From: an uncultured Alphaproteobacteria bacterium
GTDB taxonomy: Bacteria; Pseudomonadota; Alphaproteobacteria; Rhodobacterales; Rhodobacteraceae
Reading direction: 5' to 3'
DNA length: 64,000 bases
Assembly: GCA_913051655.1 (NCBI GenBank)
Contig: CAJXHI010000010.1
Span: 1 to 64,000 of the forward strand
A program made the position numbers and the translations under genes. Positions 19,756-29,013 of this stretch are shown one piece after another. Each line of letters starts with the position of its first letter. Within the stretch, counting starts at the first letter, position 1. The notes beneath the pieces were generated by a model. It was not told the DNA's origin, ran no database searches, and saw only the letters and a list, made by a program, of their open reading frames with translations.

Positions 19756-21297
19756 ATGCAAAATGAACAAAAGCCTTTGCTGAGTCTAAGTCAGCTGACA
19801 AAAATCTACGGTTCGTTGGCTGCAAATGACTTAATTGATCTCAATGTTTTTTCGGGGTCAATACACGCCATTCTTGGAGAAAATGGTGCTGGTAAATCAA
19901 CATTGATGAAACTGGTGTATGGAGTGGAAACGCCGGACGCGGGGGAAATTCATTGGAATGGTCAGAAAGTTAACAATTGGAATCCAGCCGTCGCTCGACG
20001 TTTGGGCATTGGTATGGTGTTCCAGCATTTTTCACTTTTTGAAACCTTATCTGTTGTCGAAAATATTGCCCTGACCATTGAAGGTTCGCGGCCCGAGTTG
20101 ATTGAACGTATTCGCAAAATTGGTGCAGATTACCAACTTGAAATTGACCCAATGGCTATGGTGAATTCTCTGTCGGTAGGTCAACGCCAACGCGTAGAAA
20201 TTATTCGCTGCTTGATGCAGGATTTGAAATTACTCATTCTGGATGAACCAACATCAGTGTTGCCGCCCCAACATGTGGGCGCCCTTTTCGATGCGCTTCG
20301 TAAGCTGCAGAACGATGGTGTCGCAATTCTTTATATTTCCCACAAACTCGAGGAAATTCGCGAATTATGCGACGTAGCTACGATCCTTCGGGATGGTAAG
20401 GTCACGGGCACTGTTGACCCAAACCAATCAACGGCACAGGAATTGGCCACCCTTATGATTGGCCGCAGTATTCCAAAAATTGACAGACACGACAGTCAAA
20501 ATAAAACAAAGTCAGAAGTCTTGGCTATACGTAACTTAAGTGTGAAAAACCTTGATCCCTTTGGTGCAGATCTTAGAAACTGCAATCTGAACGTCTTTGG
20601 TGGGGAAATTGTAGGGATTGCTGGCGTTTCTGGAAATGGGCAGCAAGAGCTTGGTCGCATCATTTCCGGAGAGGAGCTGAACAGCGATCTTAATCCAAGC
20701 AGTATTGAAATGTTTGGTCAGTCGGTGAAAGGAAAGGGCGTTATAGAAAGACGTGATCTTGGCTTTTCCTTTGTGCCGGAAGAGCGGCTTGGACGCGGCG
20801 CCGTACCGTCTATGTCACTCAGGCAAAATTCTCTTCTCACTGCTTTCAAAAAAGGCATGCTCAAAAAAGGTTTTATCCAAAGTGACAGGGTGGCAGAATA
20901 TACTGATCAATGTATATCCGAATTTTCGGTAAAGGCTTCGGGATCTTCTGCAACAGCCAATTCTTTGTCAGGTGGGAATTTACAGAAATTTTTGGTGGGG
21001 CGAGAACTTTGTTTGCAACCTAAATTGTTGTTTTTATCTCAGCCAACGTGGGGCGTTGACGTTGGATCAGCCAATGAAATCAGGCGCAAATTAATTAATC
21101 TGCGTGACGCGGGGGTTGCTATTCTTGTGGTTTCAGAAGAGCTCGAAGAACTGTTCGAAATCACGGATCGGATGTATGTGCTTCGCAGTGGAAGCCTGTC
21201 GCCCTCCATGAAAACGAGCGAAGTGACCCCAGATGAAATTGGCGAATATATGATAGGCGAAAAAAGAGAGGAAATGGATCATGCTATTTCAGTTTGA
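19756..21297 (+). CDS. ABC transporter ATPase, two fused nucleotide-binding domains
   Basis: Powers the BMP-type importer. Domain 1 (about residues 8-235) has Walker A GENGAGKST, signature SVGQRQRVEI and Walker B LLILDEPTSVL. Domain 2 (about 255-500) has a degenerate Walker A (GVSGNGQQEL) and an LSGGNLQKF signature, the RbsA/YufO pattern with one weak ATP site. At 513 residues the length is standard. The 3' end overlaps the first permease gene by 17 bp. Confidence 0.92.
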   Translation: MQNEQKPLLSLSQLTKIYGSLAANDLIDLNVFSGSIHAILGENGAGKSTLMKLVYGVETPDAGEIHWNGQKVNNWNPAVARRLGIGMVFQHFSLFETLSVVENIALTIEGSRPELIERIRKIGADYQLEIDPMAMVNSLSVGQRQRVEIIRCLMQDLKLLILDEPTSVLPPQHVGALFDALRKLQNDGVAILYISHKLEEIRELCDVATILRDGKVTGTVDPNQSTAQELATLMIGRSIPKIDRHDSQNKTKSEVLAIRNLSVKNLDPFGADLRNCNLNVFGGEIVGIAGVSGNGQQELGRIISGEELNSDLNPSSIEMFGQSVKGKGVIERRDLGFSFVPEERLGRGAVPSMSLRQNSLLTAFKKGMLKKGFIQSDRVAEYTDQCISEFSVKASGSSATANSLSGGNLQKFLVGRELCLQPKLLFLSQPTWGVDVGSANEIRRKLINLRDAGVAILVVSEELEELFEITDRMYVLRSGSLSPSMKTSEVTPDEIGEYMIGEKREEMDHAISV

Positions 21298-22372
21298 AAA
21301 ACGCAATTCAGCCTCTAGAGCACTGATATTGGCAACCCCGTTTTTCGCCATCGCAGTAACTGTGCTGTTGAGCAGCACGATGCTTTTGCTTCAAGGAAAA
21401 TCTCTGCATACGACGTTTTTTGCGTTTTTTATCGAACCATTTGAAAGCACATATGCGATTTCAGAAATCTTTCTGAAATTTGGGCCTTTGCTTCTGATCG
21501 CACAGGCATTAGCGATTGGGTTTAGAGCAAAAATTTGGAACATTGGTGCAGAGGGTCAGATGATCATGGGGGCGGTAGTGGCGTCGTCTATTCCAGTCTA
21601 TTTTACGGACAGTGAGTCAATATTTCTTCTGCCTGCTATGATCATTCTGGGGGCTTTGGGGGGAATGGCATGGGCCGCGATCGCCGCCTTTTTGAGGGTG
21701 CGTTTTAACGCAAATGAAATTTTGGTGACGCTGATGTTGTCCTCTGTGGCTTTGCAAATTCTTTATTACCTGCTCTTGGGTCCATGGAAAGATCCGATGG
21801 GTTTTAATTTTCCGCAAACTGTAATGTTTCAGGATGCCGCATTATTCCCGCCTATCATATTTGGCTTCCGTCTAAATTATTCTTTGATCATTCCATTAAT
21901 CTTCACAGTCTTTGTTTGGATTTATATGGAAAGACGCTTTGGTGGATTTCAACTGGTTGTTGGCGGTCTTGCCCCTAATGCGGCGACATATGCAGGATAC
22001 AGTTCTGGCGGAGCGGTATGGAAAAGCCTTTTGATCGCAGGTTTCGCTGCAGGGATCGCGGGCATGAGCGAAGTGGCAGGCCCTATCGGACAGCTACAAC
22101 GCTCTGTCACTTCAGGTTATGGTTATTCAGCGATCATTGTTGCATATCTTGGGGGATTACATCCTGTAGGCATATTTTTTGCGGCCTTCTTTTTGTCTGT
22201 GATCCATATCGGTGGCGATTATGCGCTAGTGACTGCGGACCTTCCAATTAGTTCAGTGCATATTTTTCAGGGACTCCTTTTGGTGACTTATCTCGCAAGT
22301 TATACTTTTGTAAATTATCGTTTCAGGTCGCGCAAAGCACAGCGCGAATATATCGAAAGTTCTGCGACATGA
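21281..22372 (+). CDS. ABC transporter permease (YufP-type)
   Basis: First membrane subunit of the nucleoside/purine importer. It has about eight to ten hydrophobic segments and the family motif KIWNIGAEGQMIMGA near residue 85. It is 363 residues, longer than its partner because of an N-terminal segment, as is usual for the YufP-like member. It begins inside the ATPase gene and overlaps the second permease by 4 bp (ATGA), so the block is tightly coupled. Confidence 0.9.
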   Translation: MLFQFEKRNSASRALILATPFFAIAVTVLLSSTMLLLQGKSLHTTFFAFFIEPFESTYAISEIFLKFGPLLLIAQALAIGFRAKIWNIGAEGQMIMGAVVASSIPVYFTDSESIFLLPAMIILGALGGMAWAAIAAFLRVRFNANEILVTLMLSSVALQILYYLLLGPWKDPMGFNFPQTVMFQDAALFPPIIFGFRLNYSLIIPLIFTVFVWIYMERRFGGFQLVVGGLAPNAATYAGYSSGGAVWKSLLIAGFAAGIAGMSEVAGPIGQLQRSVTSGYGYSAIIVAYLGGLHPVGIFFAAFFLSVIHIGGDYALVTADLPISSVHIFQGLLLVTYLASYTFVNYRFRSRKAQREYIESSAT

Positions 22373-23295
22373 CCCCTCTTGAATTCTTCCTCTCTGGGAC
22401 AATGAGCGCAGCAACAGTCTTTCTTCTAGCTGCTTTGGGTGAATTGGTTGCAGAAAAATCAGGTATGCTTAATTTGGGGGTTGAAGGAATGATGGCCATT
22501 TCTGCTGCAGTTGGGTTTGTTGTTACCTATCAAACCGGAAGCCACATTTTTGGTTTTTCGATTGCGGCTGTGGCTGGGATATTTGTGTCCCTAATCTTTG
22601 CGCTGGTATCCATCACCTTTTTGGCAAACCAAGTTGCCACTGGATTGGCCGTTGGAATCTTAAGCCTGGGCGTTTCTGCCTTAATTGGGAAAAAATATGA
22701 AAGTCTTACAATAAGCGCACCTGACCCGATCTTTATACCGGGATTAAGTGATATTCCTTTTATAGGCGCAGTATTTTTTCAACAAAACATTGTAGTTTAT
22801 TGCGCGATCTTGATGTCTGTTATGATTGCTTTTTGCCTCAACAAGACCCGACTTGGCCTTGCTATTAGGGCATGTGGTGAAAATCCCAAAGCTGCTGAAG
22901 CATTGAGCTATTCGGTTTGGAAAATAAGGTATGGTGCTGTTGCTTTTGGTGGTATGATGGCGGGGTTTGCAGGTGCTTATGCCTCCACAATCTATACTCC
23001 ACTGTGGGCAGACGGGATGATCGCGGGACGAGGTTGGATCGCCGTGGCGCTTGTCGTTTTCGGCACATGGAAAACGAGCCGTATTTTCCTTGGGGCTTAC
23101 TTGTTTGGGATGGTCACCTTGGGTGAACTAGTGGTGCAATCTTTGGGTTTTGCCGTGCCCTCCCAATTCTTGACAGCGATGCCTTTTGTGATAACGATCG
23201 TGGTTCTAGCTATCATCTCTGCGGATATGAGCCGCCTGCGCTTGCACGCGCCTTATTCTTTAGGTGAAACATACGACGGTTCTGAGTCGCGATAA
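22369..23295 (+). CDS. ABC transporter permease (YufQ-type)
   Basis: Second membrane subunit of the importer. The motif SGMLNLGVEGMMAISA near residue 32 mirrors the motif in its partner, and RACGENPKAAEALSYSV is the coupling loop for the ATPase. It is 308 residues with many hydrophobic segments. It ends the purine island; the next gene belongs to phenylacetate degradation and is preceded by a 167-bp gap with its own regulatory-looking repeats. Confidence 0.9.
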   Translation: MTPLEFFLSGTMSAATVFLLAALGELVAEKSGMLNLGVEGMMAISAAVGFVVTYQTGSHIFGFSIAAVAGIFVSLIFALVSITFLANQVATGLAVGILSLGVSALIGKKYESLTISAPDPIFIPGLSDIPFIGAVFFQQNIVVYCAILMSVMIAFCLNKTRLGLAIRACGENPKAAEALSYSVWKIRYGAVAFGGMMAGFAGAYASTIYTPLWADGMIAGRGWIAVALVVFGTWKTSRIFLGAYLFGMVTLGELVVQSLGFAVPSQFLTAMPFVITIVVLAIISADMSRLRLHAPYSLGETYDGSESR

Positions 23296-23403
23296 ACGTC
23301 TGTTACTTTGAACCCACAGGCTCTGTTACATGGAATTTATGGTTTAGTGTAATACGTGTTTTCTGCATTTTGATACCATCAAGGGCGATAATTCATCTTT
23401 ACG

Positions 23404-23439
23404 TGTTACAAATTATATATTAATGGAAATATTGTAACA
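23404..23439. promoter_or_regulatory. Inverted repeat before the thiolase-paaABCDE operon
   Basis: TGTTACAA and TTGTAACA face each other across about 20 bp of very AT-rich sequence, just upstream of the thiolase start. The half-site TGTTAC also occurs at 23301-23306 and 23324-23329 in the same gap. It is a candidate operator for the catabolic operon, possibly for the PaaX-like regulator; the match to a specific factor is not established. Confidence 0.35.
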
Positions 23440-23462
23440 TTTATATTGGATGTGAGGGCTTT

Positions 23463-24659
23463 GTGAGCGCTTTTATAATTGATGCAGTCAGAACCCCGAT
23501 TGGTCGTTACGGAGGATCTTTGTCTGGTATTCGCACAGATGATCTTGCAGCACTCCCTATCTGTGAATTGATGCGTCGCCATCCTAATTTTGATTGGGAA
23601 GATCTTGATGACGTCATTTATGGAGACGCTAATCAAGCTGGTGAGGATAACCGAAATGTCGCGCGGATGGCTGCGCTTTTGGCAGGTTTGCCAACCAAGG
23701 TTCCTGGATCAACGATCAATCGTTTATGCGCTTCTGGCATGGATGCTGTGGGCATGGCAGCGCGCGCAATTAAAGCGGGGGATTACACTGCCGCCATTGC
23801 AGGTGGTGTCGAAAGTATGAGCCGCGCGCCCTTTGTCATGCCAAAGGCAGGTAGCGCTTTTGCTCGGAACAATGTTGTTTATGACACCACGATTGGCTGG
23901 CGGTTTGTGAACAAAAAGATGCAAGCGCAATATGGTACTGATTCCATGCCCGAAACAGCAGATAATATTGCCGAAGATTTTCAGGTGAGCCGCGAAGATC
24001 AGGACGCGTTTGCTGCACGATCTCAGTCGCGTTATGCTGCCGCTCTGAGCTTGGGGCGTTTTGATGATGAGGTGATGCCGGTTAGTATCCCACAGCGCAA
24101 AGAGGCCCCTATTATTGTTGATACGGATGAGCATCCTCGTGCAGGCACAGATGTTGAAAAGCTTGCCAAATTAAAAGGAATCAATGGTCCTGAAAAAACC
24201 GTCACAGCTGGCAATGCCTCCGGCGTGAATGATGGAGCGGCAGCGATGTTGCTTGCCAACGAAGATATTGCAAAAACTCATGAACCGCTTGCACGGGTGG
24301 TGGGGATGGTCGCCATGGGAGTGGAACCGCGGATAATGGGTATTGGCCCGGTTCCTGCGACTGAGAAATTATTTAAGAAGACAGGGCTTAAGATCGATCA
24401 GATGGATGTGATTGAAATTAATGAAGCCTTTGCGAGCCAAGCCTTAGCATCGCTCCGCGCACTCGGCCTGCCCGATGATGCAGAGCACGTCAATCCAAAT
24501 GGTGGCGCAATTTCACTCGGGCATCCGTTGGGGATGTCCGGTACGCGTCTTGTAATGACGGCGGCCTATCAATTACGCCGGACAAAAGGACGCTATGCAC
24601 TTTGTACTATGTGTGTTGGGGTTGGGCAAGGGGTTGCCCTGATCATAGAGCGCGCGTAA
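23463..24659 (+). CDS. paaJ: 3-oxoadipyl-CoA thiolase
   Basis: Cleaves 3-oxoadipyl-CoA (and in PaaJ also the dehydro-analogue) to acetyl-CoA and succinyl-CoA, the last steps of phenylacetate and of beta-ketoadipate degradation. It has the thiolase nucleophile Cys in [11 protein letters not shown], the [11 protein letters not shown] motif, and the CVGVGQG loop at the end. The length is 398. The start is a GTG at 23463 after a weak GAGGG. It lies directly before paaA, which favours PaaJ; the sequence family is shared with PcaF. Confidence 0.85.
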   Translation: MSAFIIDAVRTPIGRYGGSLSGIRTDDLAALPICELMRRHPNFDWEDLDDVIYGDANQAGEDNRNVARMAALLAGLPTKVPGSTINRLCASGMDAVGMAARAIKAGDYTAAIAGGVESMSRAPFVMPKAGSAFARNNVVYDTTIGWRFVNKKMQAQYGTDSMPETADNIAEDFQVSREDQDAFAARSQSRYAAALSLGRFDDEVMPVSIPQRKEAPIIVDTDEHPRAGTDVEKLAKLKGINGPEKTVTAGNASGVNDGAAAMLLANEDIAKTHEPLARVVGMVAMGVEPRIMGIGPVPATEKLFKKTGLKIDQMDVIEINEAFASQALASLRALGLPDDAEHVNPNGGAISLGHPLGMSGTRLVMTAAYQLRRTKGRYALCTMCVGVGQGVALIIERA

Positions 24660-24685
24660 CAGTTTCTAATCAAAGGAGACACGAC

Positions 24686-25678
24686 ATGTATGCACAGATG
24701 GTCAAATCGACAGGTCAGGCCGTGCGCACGCGCGACGACATGACTGTGGAAGAACGTGCCTTCCAGGATCGTATCGATCGGGGTGAGAAAATTGAACCCA
24801 AAGATTGGATGCCCGAAGGGTATCGCAAAAACCTGATCCGCCAAATCGGGCAGCATGCCCATTCAGAAATTGTCGGACAGCTTCCCGAAGGCAATTGGAT
24901 TACTCGGGCCCCAACGCTTGAACGCAAAGCCAATCTTCTAGCCAAAGTGCAGGATGAGGCGGGTCATGGGCTTTACCTTTATTGTGCAGCGGAAACGCTT
25001 GGCGTGAGTCGAGATGAACTTTTTGACATGCTGCACACGGGTAAAATGAAATATTCGTCGATATTTAACTATCCAACCCTGACTTGGGCAGATATGGGGG
25101 CTGTCGGTTGGCTTGTAGATGGTGCCGCGATCATGAACCAAGTACCTTTGCAACGGACTTCATATGGTCCCTATGCGCGTGCGATGGTGCGTATTTGCAA
25201 AGAAGAAAGCTTTCATCAACGGCAAGGCTTTCAGGTTATGCTCACAATGGCGCGTGGAACAAAGGACCAGAAACGTATGGCGCAAGATGCGCTGAATCGT
25301 TTCTGGTACCCAGCATTGATGATGTTTGGTCCTTCTGACAAAGAGAGCGTTCACTCGGCTCAGTCCATGGCGTGGAAGATCAAAATGAACACCAACGATG
25401 AGTTACGCCAGAAATTTGTCGATGAAACTGTCCCGCAGGCAGAGTTTTTGGGTCTAAGTGTTCCAGACGAAAAATTGACATGGAACGAAGAGACCGAGCA
25501 TTACGATTATTCTGAGCCGGATTGGAGCGAATTTTTCGATGTGATTTCGGGAAATGGCCCGTGCAACGCAGAGCGTTTGAAAACCCGTAAAAAAGCATGG
25601 GATGACGGCGCTTGGGTGCGTGAGGCGATGCTTGCCCATGCCCGTAAATCCAGAGCGCGCAGAGAAGCGGCAGAATAA
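24686..25678 (+). CDS. paaA: Phenylacetyl-CoA 1,2-epoxidase catalytic subunit PaaA
   Basis: Diiron catalytic subunit of the PaaABCE multicomponent monooxygenase that epoxidises the ring of phenylacetyl-CoA. Carboxylate/His motifs of the diiron site are visible: [10 protein letters not shown] and [12 protein letters not shown] start it at the ATG at 24686 ([10 protein letters not shown]), with AAAGGAG before it, rather than at an upstream ATG lying inside the thiolase gene; this gives 330 residues, the normal size. It is the first of five consecutive paa subunit genes. Confidence 0.96.
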   Translation: MYAQMVKSTGQAVRTRDDMTVEERAFQDRIDRGEKIEPKDWMPEGYRKNLIRQIGQHAHSEIVGQLPEGNWITRAPTLERKANLLAKVQDEAGHGLYLYCAAETLGVSRDELFDMLHTGKMKYSSIFNYPTLTWADMGAVGWLVDGAAIMNQVPLQRTSYGPYARAMVRICKEESFHQRQGFQVMLTMARGTKDQKRMAQDALNRFWYPALMMFGPSDKESVHSAQSMAWKIKMNTNDELRQKFVDETVPQAEFLGLSVPDEKLTWNEETEHYDYSEPDWSEFFDVISGNGPCNAERLKTRKKAWDDGAWVREAMLAHARKSRARREAAE

Positions 25679-25746
25679 CCATGTCACGGTGGTCTGGCGT
25701 TCATTGTGCTATTAACACCTGATATTGATCATTAGAGGTCCATAAA

Positions 25747-26082
25747 ATGGCTGACAAAGTTGCCCCTAAATCTCATGCTTCTGGTAAGTTTTCAGATCCA
25801 AAATCAGAATGGCCCCTCTGGGAAGTTTTTATTCGTGGGCAGCATGGAATGAGCCACCGTCATGTTGGTTCATTACATGCATCTGATACTGAACATGCGA
25901 TCAAAAACGCGCGTGATGTCTATACCCGACGAAACGAAGGTGTGAGCATTTGGGTTGTCGAAGCCTCAAATATTTCGGCTTCCAGTCCTTCTGACAAAGG
26001 TCCAATGTTTGATCCATCCCGCGATAAGGTCTATCGCCATCCAACCTTTTATGACTTGCCTGACGAAGCAGGAAATATGTGA
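25747..26082 (+). CDS. paaB: Phenylacetyl-CoA epoxidase subunit PaaB
   Basis: Small structural subunit of the epoxidase, thought to bridge PaaA-PaaC and the reductase. Family landmarks are EWPLWEVFIRGQHGMSHRHVG and ENARDVYTRR-like spacing (KNARDVYTRRNEGVSIWVV). Length 111 residues, somewhat longer than the 95-residue E. coli protein because of both termini, as in other alphaproteobacteria. The stop overlaps the paaC start (TGATG). Confidence 0.95.
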   Translation: MADKVAPKSHASGKFSDPKSEWPLWEVFIRGQHGMSHRHVGSLHASDTEHAIKNARDVYTRRNEGVSIWVVEASNISASSPSDKGPMFDPSRDKVYRHPTFYDLPDEAGNM

Positions 26083-26846
26083 TGCGCGATACTACCTCTG
26101 CTTTGTTTGAATTCCTTCTGCGACAGGGCGATAACGCTTTGGTGCTTGGTCACAGAACCTCTGAATGGTGTGGCATGGCACCTGTCATAGAGGAAGACAT
26201 TGCTCTCGCCAACATTGCGCTTGATCTGATTGGGCAGGCGAAGCTTTGGTTGGAATATGCCGGTGAGCAAGAGGAAGCGGGGCGCTCTGCCAATGACCTT
26301 GCCTTTCTTCGGGATGCTTACGACTTTCGTAACCTTCTGATGCTGGAATTGCCTAACGAAGATTTTGGCCGAACTATCATGCGACACTTCTTATTTGATG
26401 CCTTCCAGGTTCCATGGCTTGAAGCATTGTCCGAATCCTCTGATCAAAGGGTATCCGATATCGCTCAGAAAGCCTCAAAAGAGGCAACCTATCACCTTGA
26501 ACGCTCAGAGTATGCTGTGATTGGGCTGGGTGATGGTACGGAAGAGAGCAATCGACGCATGCAAAATGCATTGACCGATCTCTGGCCCTTTGCGGGTGAG
26601 GCATTCCGTGATGATAATATTGATCGCGCGATGCATGACGCCGCGATTTCGCCTTTGCCGTCTATGCTACAACCCGTTTGGAAAATTAAAGTGCAAAGTA
26701 CCTTTCAGCTTGCGTATCTCACTCCCCCTGATAGCGAATTTGCACATTCTGGAGGGCGGATTGGATTTCGCCATACCGAACATCTGGGCCATATGCTGGC
26801 AACTATGCAGTTTCTTCAACGCGCCTATCCGGGTGCCACATGGTGA
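26082..26846 (+). CDS. paaC: Phenylacetyl-CoA epoxidase subunit PaaC
   Basis: Structural, ferritin-like partner of PaaA in the epoxidase core. It starts with LRQGDNALVLGHR-type sequence and contains EEDIALANIALDLIGQAK, the family signature, while lacking a full set of diiron ligands as expected for PaaC. It is about 254 residues. The ATG at 26082 overlaps the paaB stop; a GTG one codon earlier is possible. Confidence 0.95.
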   Translation: MRDTTSALFEFLLRQGDNALVLGHRTSEWCGMAPVIEEDIALANIALDLIGQAKLWLEYAGEQEEAGRSANDLAFLRDAYDFRNLLMLELPNEDFGRTIMRHFLFDAFQVPWLEALSESSDQRVSDIAQKASKEATYHLERSEYAVIGLGDGTEESNRRMQNALTDLWPFAGEAFRDDNIDRAMHDAAISPLPSMLQPVWKIKVQSTFQLAYLTPPDSEFAHSGGRIGFRHTEHLGHMLATMQFLQRAYPGATW

Positions 26847-27310
26847 CGTCTGTGGCGCTTAGCAAAGATCAGATATGGGACTGGCTTGATTCAGTGCCTG
26901 ATCCTGAAATTCCTGTGATTTCAATCGTTGATTTGGGTGTTGTGCGTGATGTTGCGGTCAGCGAGGGAGGTGTCTTAATCACAATTACCCCCACCTATAC
27001 GGGCTGCCCCGCGATGAGTGTAATCGCCTTTGATATCGAGACGGCGCTTGCACAAAAGGGCGTAAAAAAAATCACTCTTGAAACACAAATCGCTCCCGCA
27101 TGGACCACGGATTGGTTGAGTGAAAAAGGACGTGCAAGGCTGGAAGACTATGGAATAGCACCACCACAGGCCGCGGGGGGACCAGAACGTTGCCCTCAGT
27201 GTAAATCCTCAAATGTCGAACGGATCAGTCAATTCGGATCCACCCCATGCAAAGCGCAATGGCGTTGTAAAAGCTGTATGGAGCCGTTTGATTACTTCAA
27301 GTGTATTTAA
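26840..27310 (+). CDS. paaD: PaaD, FeS-assembly factor for the epoxidase
   Basis: MIP18/DUF59-type maturation protein needed to assemble the PaaABCE enzyme, probably the PaaE cluster. The DUF59 core is WDWLDSVPDPEIPVISIVDLG through TYTGCPAM. The C-terminal zinc-ribbon-like part has four cysteines in two pairs (RCPQCKSS and WRCKSCMEP). It has 156 residues and overlaps paaC by 7 bp. Confidence 0.93.
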   Translation: MVTSVALSKDQIWDWLDSVPDPEIPVISIVDLGVVRDVAVSEGGVLITITPTYTGCPAMSVIAFDIETALAQKGVKKITLETQIAPAWTTDWLSEKGRARLEDYGIAPPQAAGGPERCPQCKSSNVERISQFGSTPCKAQWRCKSCMEPFDYFKCI

Positions 27311-27320
27311 GGCAATCATC

Positions 27321-28388
27321 ATGGCACAATTTCACGCGCTTCGAGTAAGCAATATTCAAAAAACGATACGTGATGCGGTCGTGGTGAGTCTTCAGCCAGA
27401 AAATGGTGCTGATTTTAGTTTTGTGCAGGGCCAATACCTGACCTTTCGCCGCGACTTTGATGGTGAAGAGCTGCGTCGATCTTATTCCATATGCGCAGGA
27501 AAGGATGACGGTATTTTACAGATTGGTATCAAACGGGTCGATGGTGGTGCCTTTTCCAGTTGGGCCAATACCGAACTTGCTGTGGGCGATATGGTTGAAG
27601 CCATGCTGCCTATGGGAAAATTCTATGCCAAAGCTGATCGAGCTGACGCGCATTACATTGCCTTCGCGGGGGGGTCAGGGATCACGCCGATCCTGTCTAT
27701 ATTGAAAACAGGCCTCGCTTCTGAACCAAATGCTAGGTTTACGTTTGTCTATGCCAATCGAAATTTGAACACGATCATGTTTAGAGAAGAGATCGAAGAC
27801 TTAAAAAATCTTTACATGGGCCGATTGAGCGTGATCCATATTCTGGAAGATGACAGTCAGGACATTGATCTTTTCAAAGGTCGGGTAGATGGCGCGAAGT
27901 GTGCGAAATTATTTGAAGGCTGGATCGATATAAACAGCGTTGACATGGCCTATATTTGCGGACCTGAACCGATGATGATGGCGATTTCTGAGGCTTTGAA
28001 AACCCATGGCTTGGACAAAGATCAGATCAGGTTTGAACTTTTTGCCAGTGCCCAATCGGGCCGCGCTAAAAAACGCGCAGTAAGTCATGCTGCGAGTGAG
28101 ATTGGAATACCCGGCCGTATCACTTTGGATGGCGAAACCCGTTCTGTGCAAATTCAAAGTGATACGAGCCTTTTAGAGGCTGCTTTGGGCAATAGCATAG
28201 ATGCACCTTACGCGTGTTGCGCCGGCGTATGCTCGACCTGCAAAGCAAAGCTCATTGAAGGTGAAGTTGAAATGAAATCAAACCATGCCTTAGAGGATTA
28301 TGAAGTCGAAGCAGGATATGTGCTGACTTGTCAAAGCTATCCAATTTCCAATCGGGTTGTTTGGGATTATGATCAGGCAGGACATTAA
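27321..28388 (+). CDS. paaE: Phenylacetyl-CoA epoxidase reductase PaaE
   Basis: NADPH-dependent reductase delivering electrons to the PaaA diiron centre. The N-terminal FAD/NAD module has RRSYSICAG and GGSGITPILSIL; the C-terminal plant-type ferredoxin has CCAGVCSTCK with a later Cys at VLTCQSYP. I start at the ATG at 27321 (MAQFHALRV), giving 355 residues, since the longer frame upstream runs through paaD. The gene ends convergently, 14 bp from the TetR gene. Confidence 0.95.
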   Translation: MAQFHALRVSNIQKTIRDAVVVSLQPENGADFSFVQGQYLTFRRDFDGEELRRSYSICAGKDDGILQIGIKRVDGGAFSSWANTELAVGDMVEAMLPMGKFYAKADRADAHYIAFAGGSGITPILSILKTGLASEPNARFTFVYANRNLNTIMFREEIEDLKNLYMGRLSVIHILEDDSQDIDLFKGRVDGAKCAKLFEGWIDINSVDMAYICGPEPMMMAISEALKTHGLDKDQIRFELFASAQSGRAKKRAVSHAASEIGIPGRITLDGETRSVQIQSDTSLLEAALGNSIDAPYACCAGVCSTCKAKLIEGEVEMKSNHALEDYEVEAGYVLTCQSYPISNRVVWDYDQAGH

Positions 28389-28402
28389 TTTTTGGTGATT
28401 GA

Positions 28403-29008
28403 TCAGTTTTGAAATTGCTTGGAAGCACCAAAAATAATCAGATGAGTGATGGTTTTAGCATAGTCTTTGCGCGAGGCAGCATCGGCCTTTGGTTGCCATA
28501 CGTAGTACCAATTTAACATACCGAAAATCGACATGGTGACGCTGTGCAGGGCGCGTTTGTCATTTGCAATGTGCTCTGCAACAATGGTCCTAAGGACATC
28601 TGAAACCATCGCCACCATATCGCGCTGATATCCTTTGAGTATCTCTTGTTGATCCTCTGTCAAAAGCGGTAGACCTTCAATCTGGATTTTATGCTCATGA
28701 TCCATGCCCTCATAGGCCAAAAGGTATTCTTCCAAAACACACATAAGTTTGGTGGCATCATCCAAATCAGACTGCGGTACTTGCAAAATCCGGTCTCTTA
28801 ACGAACACAGATAGGCCTCCAAAATATCAAATAAGAGCGCACTTTTACTTGCGTAGTAATGATAGATATTGGCCTTAGAAATGCCGCCAGTTTTAGCCAC
28901 TTCGTTCATAGAGGCACGCGCAACCCCATCTCTGGCAAAGACTTTGGCGGCGGCTTTCAGGATTAGCCGCCGTTTTTCGTCATGGTCTTTAGCGATAGTG
29001 CGCGCCAA
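28403..29008 (-). CDS. TetR-family regulator of the phenylacetate genes
   Basis: DNA-binding repressor, probably lifted by phenylacetyl-CoA or a related thioester (inferred from position). The N-terminal TetR helix-turn-helix spans about residues 14-60 (ILKAAAKVFARDG, then GGISKANIYHYYASKSAL); the C-terminal ligand domain is generic. It is 201 residues and starts 5 nt after the paaK stop, so it is cotranscribed with paaI-paaK. A TetR-like palindrome lies upstream of paaI and a similar one upstream of the paaX-like gene, fitting autoregulation. Confidence 0.85.
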   Translation of the reverse strand: MARTIAKDHDEKRRLILKAAAKVFARDGVARASMNEVAKTGGISKANIYHYYASKSALLFDILEAYLCSLRDRILQVPQSDLDDATKLMCVLEEYLLAYEGMDHEHKIQIEGLPLLTEDQQEILKGYQRDMVAMVSDVLRTIVAEHIANDKRALHSVTMSIFGMLNWYYVWQPKADAASRKDYAKTITHLIIFGASKQFQN

Positions 29009-29013
29009 GGTGT

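Noticed and set aside
28388-28435. Inverted repeat ATTTTTGGTG / CACCAAAAAT between convergent paaE and tetR
   Set aside because: The arms are 28 nt apart, AT-rich and partly inside the tetR gene; too weak to call a terminator.
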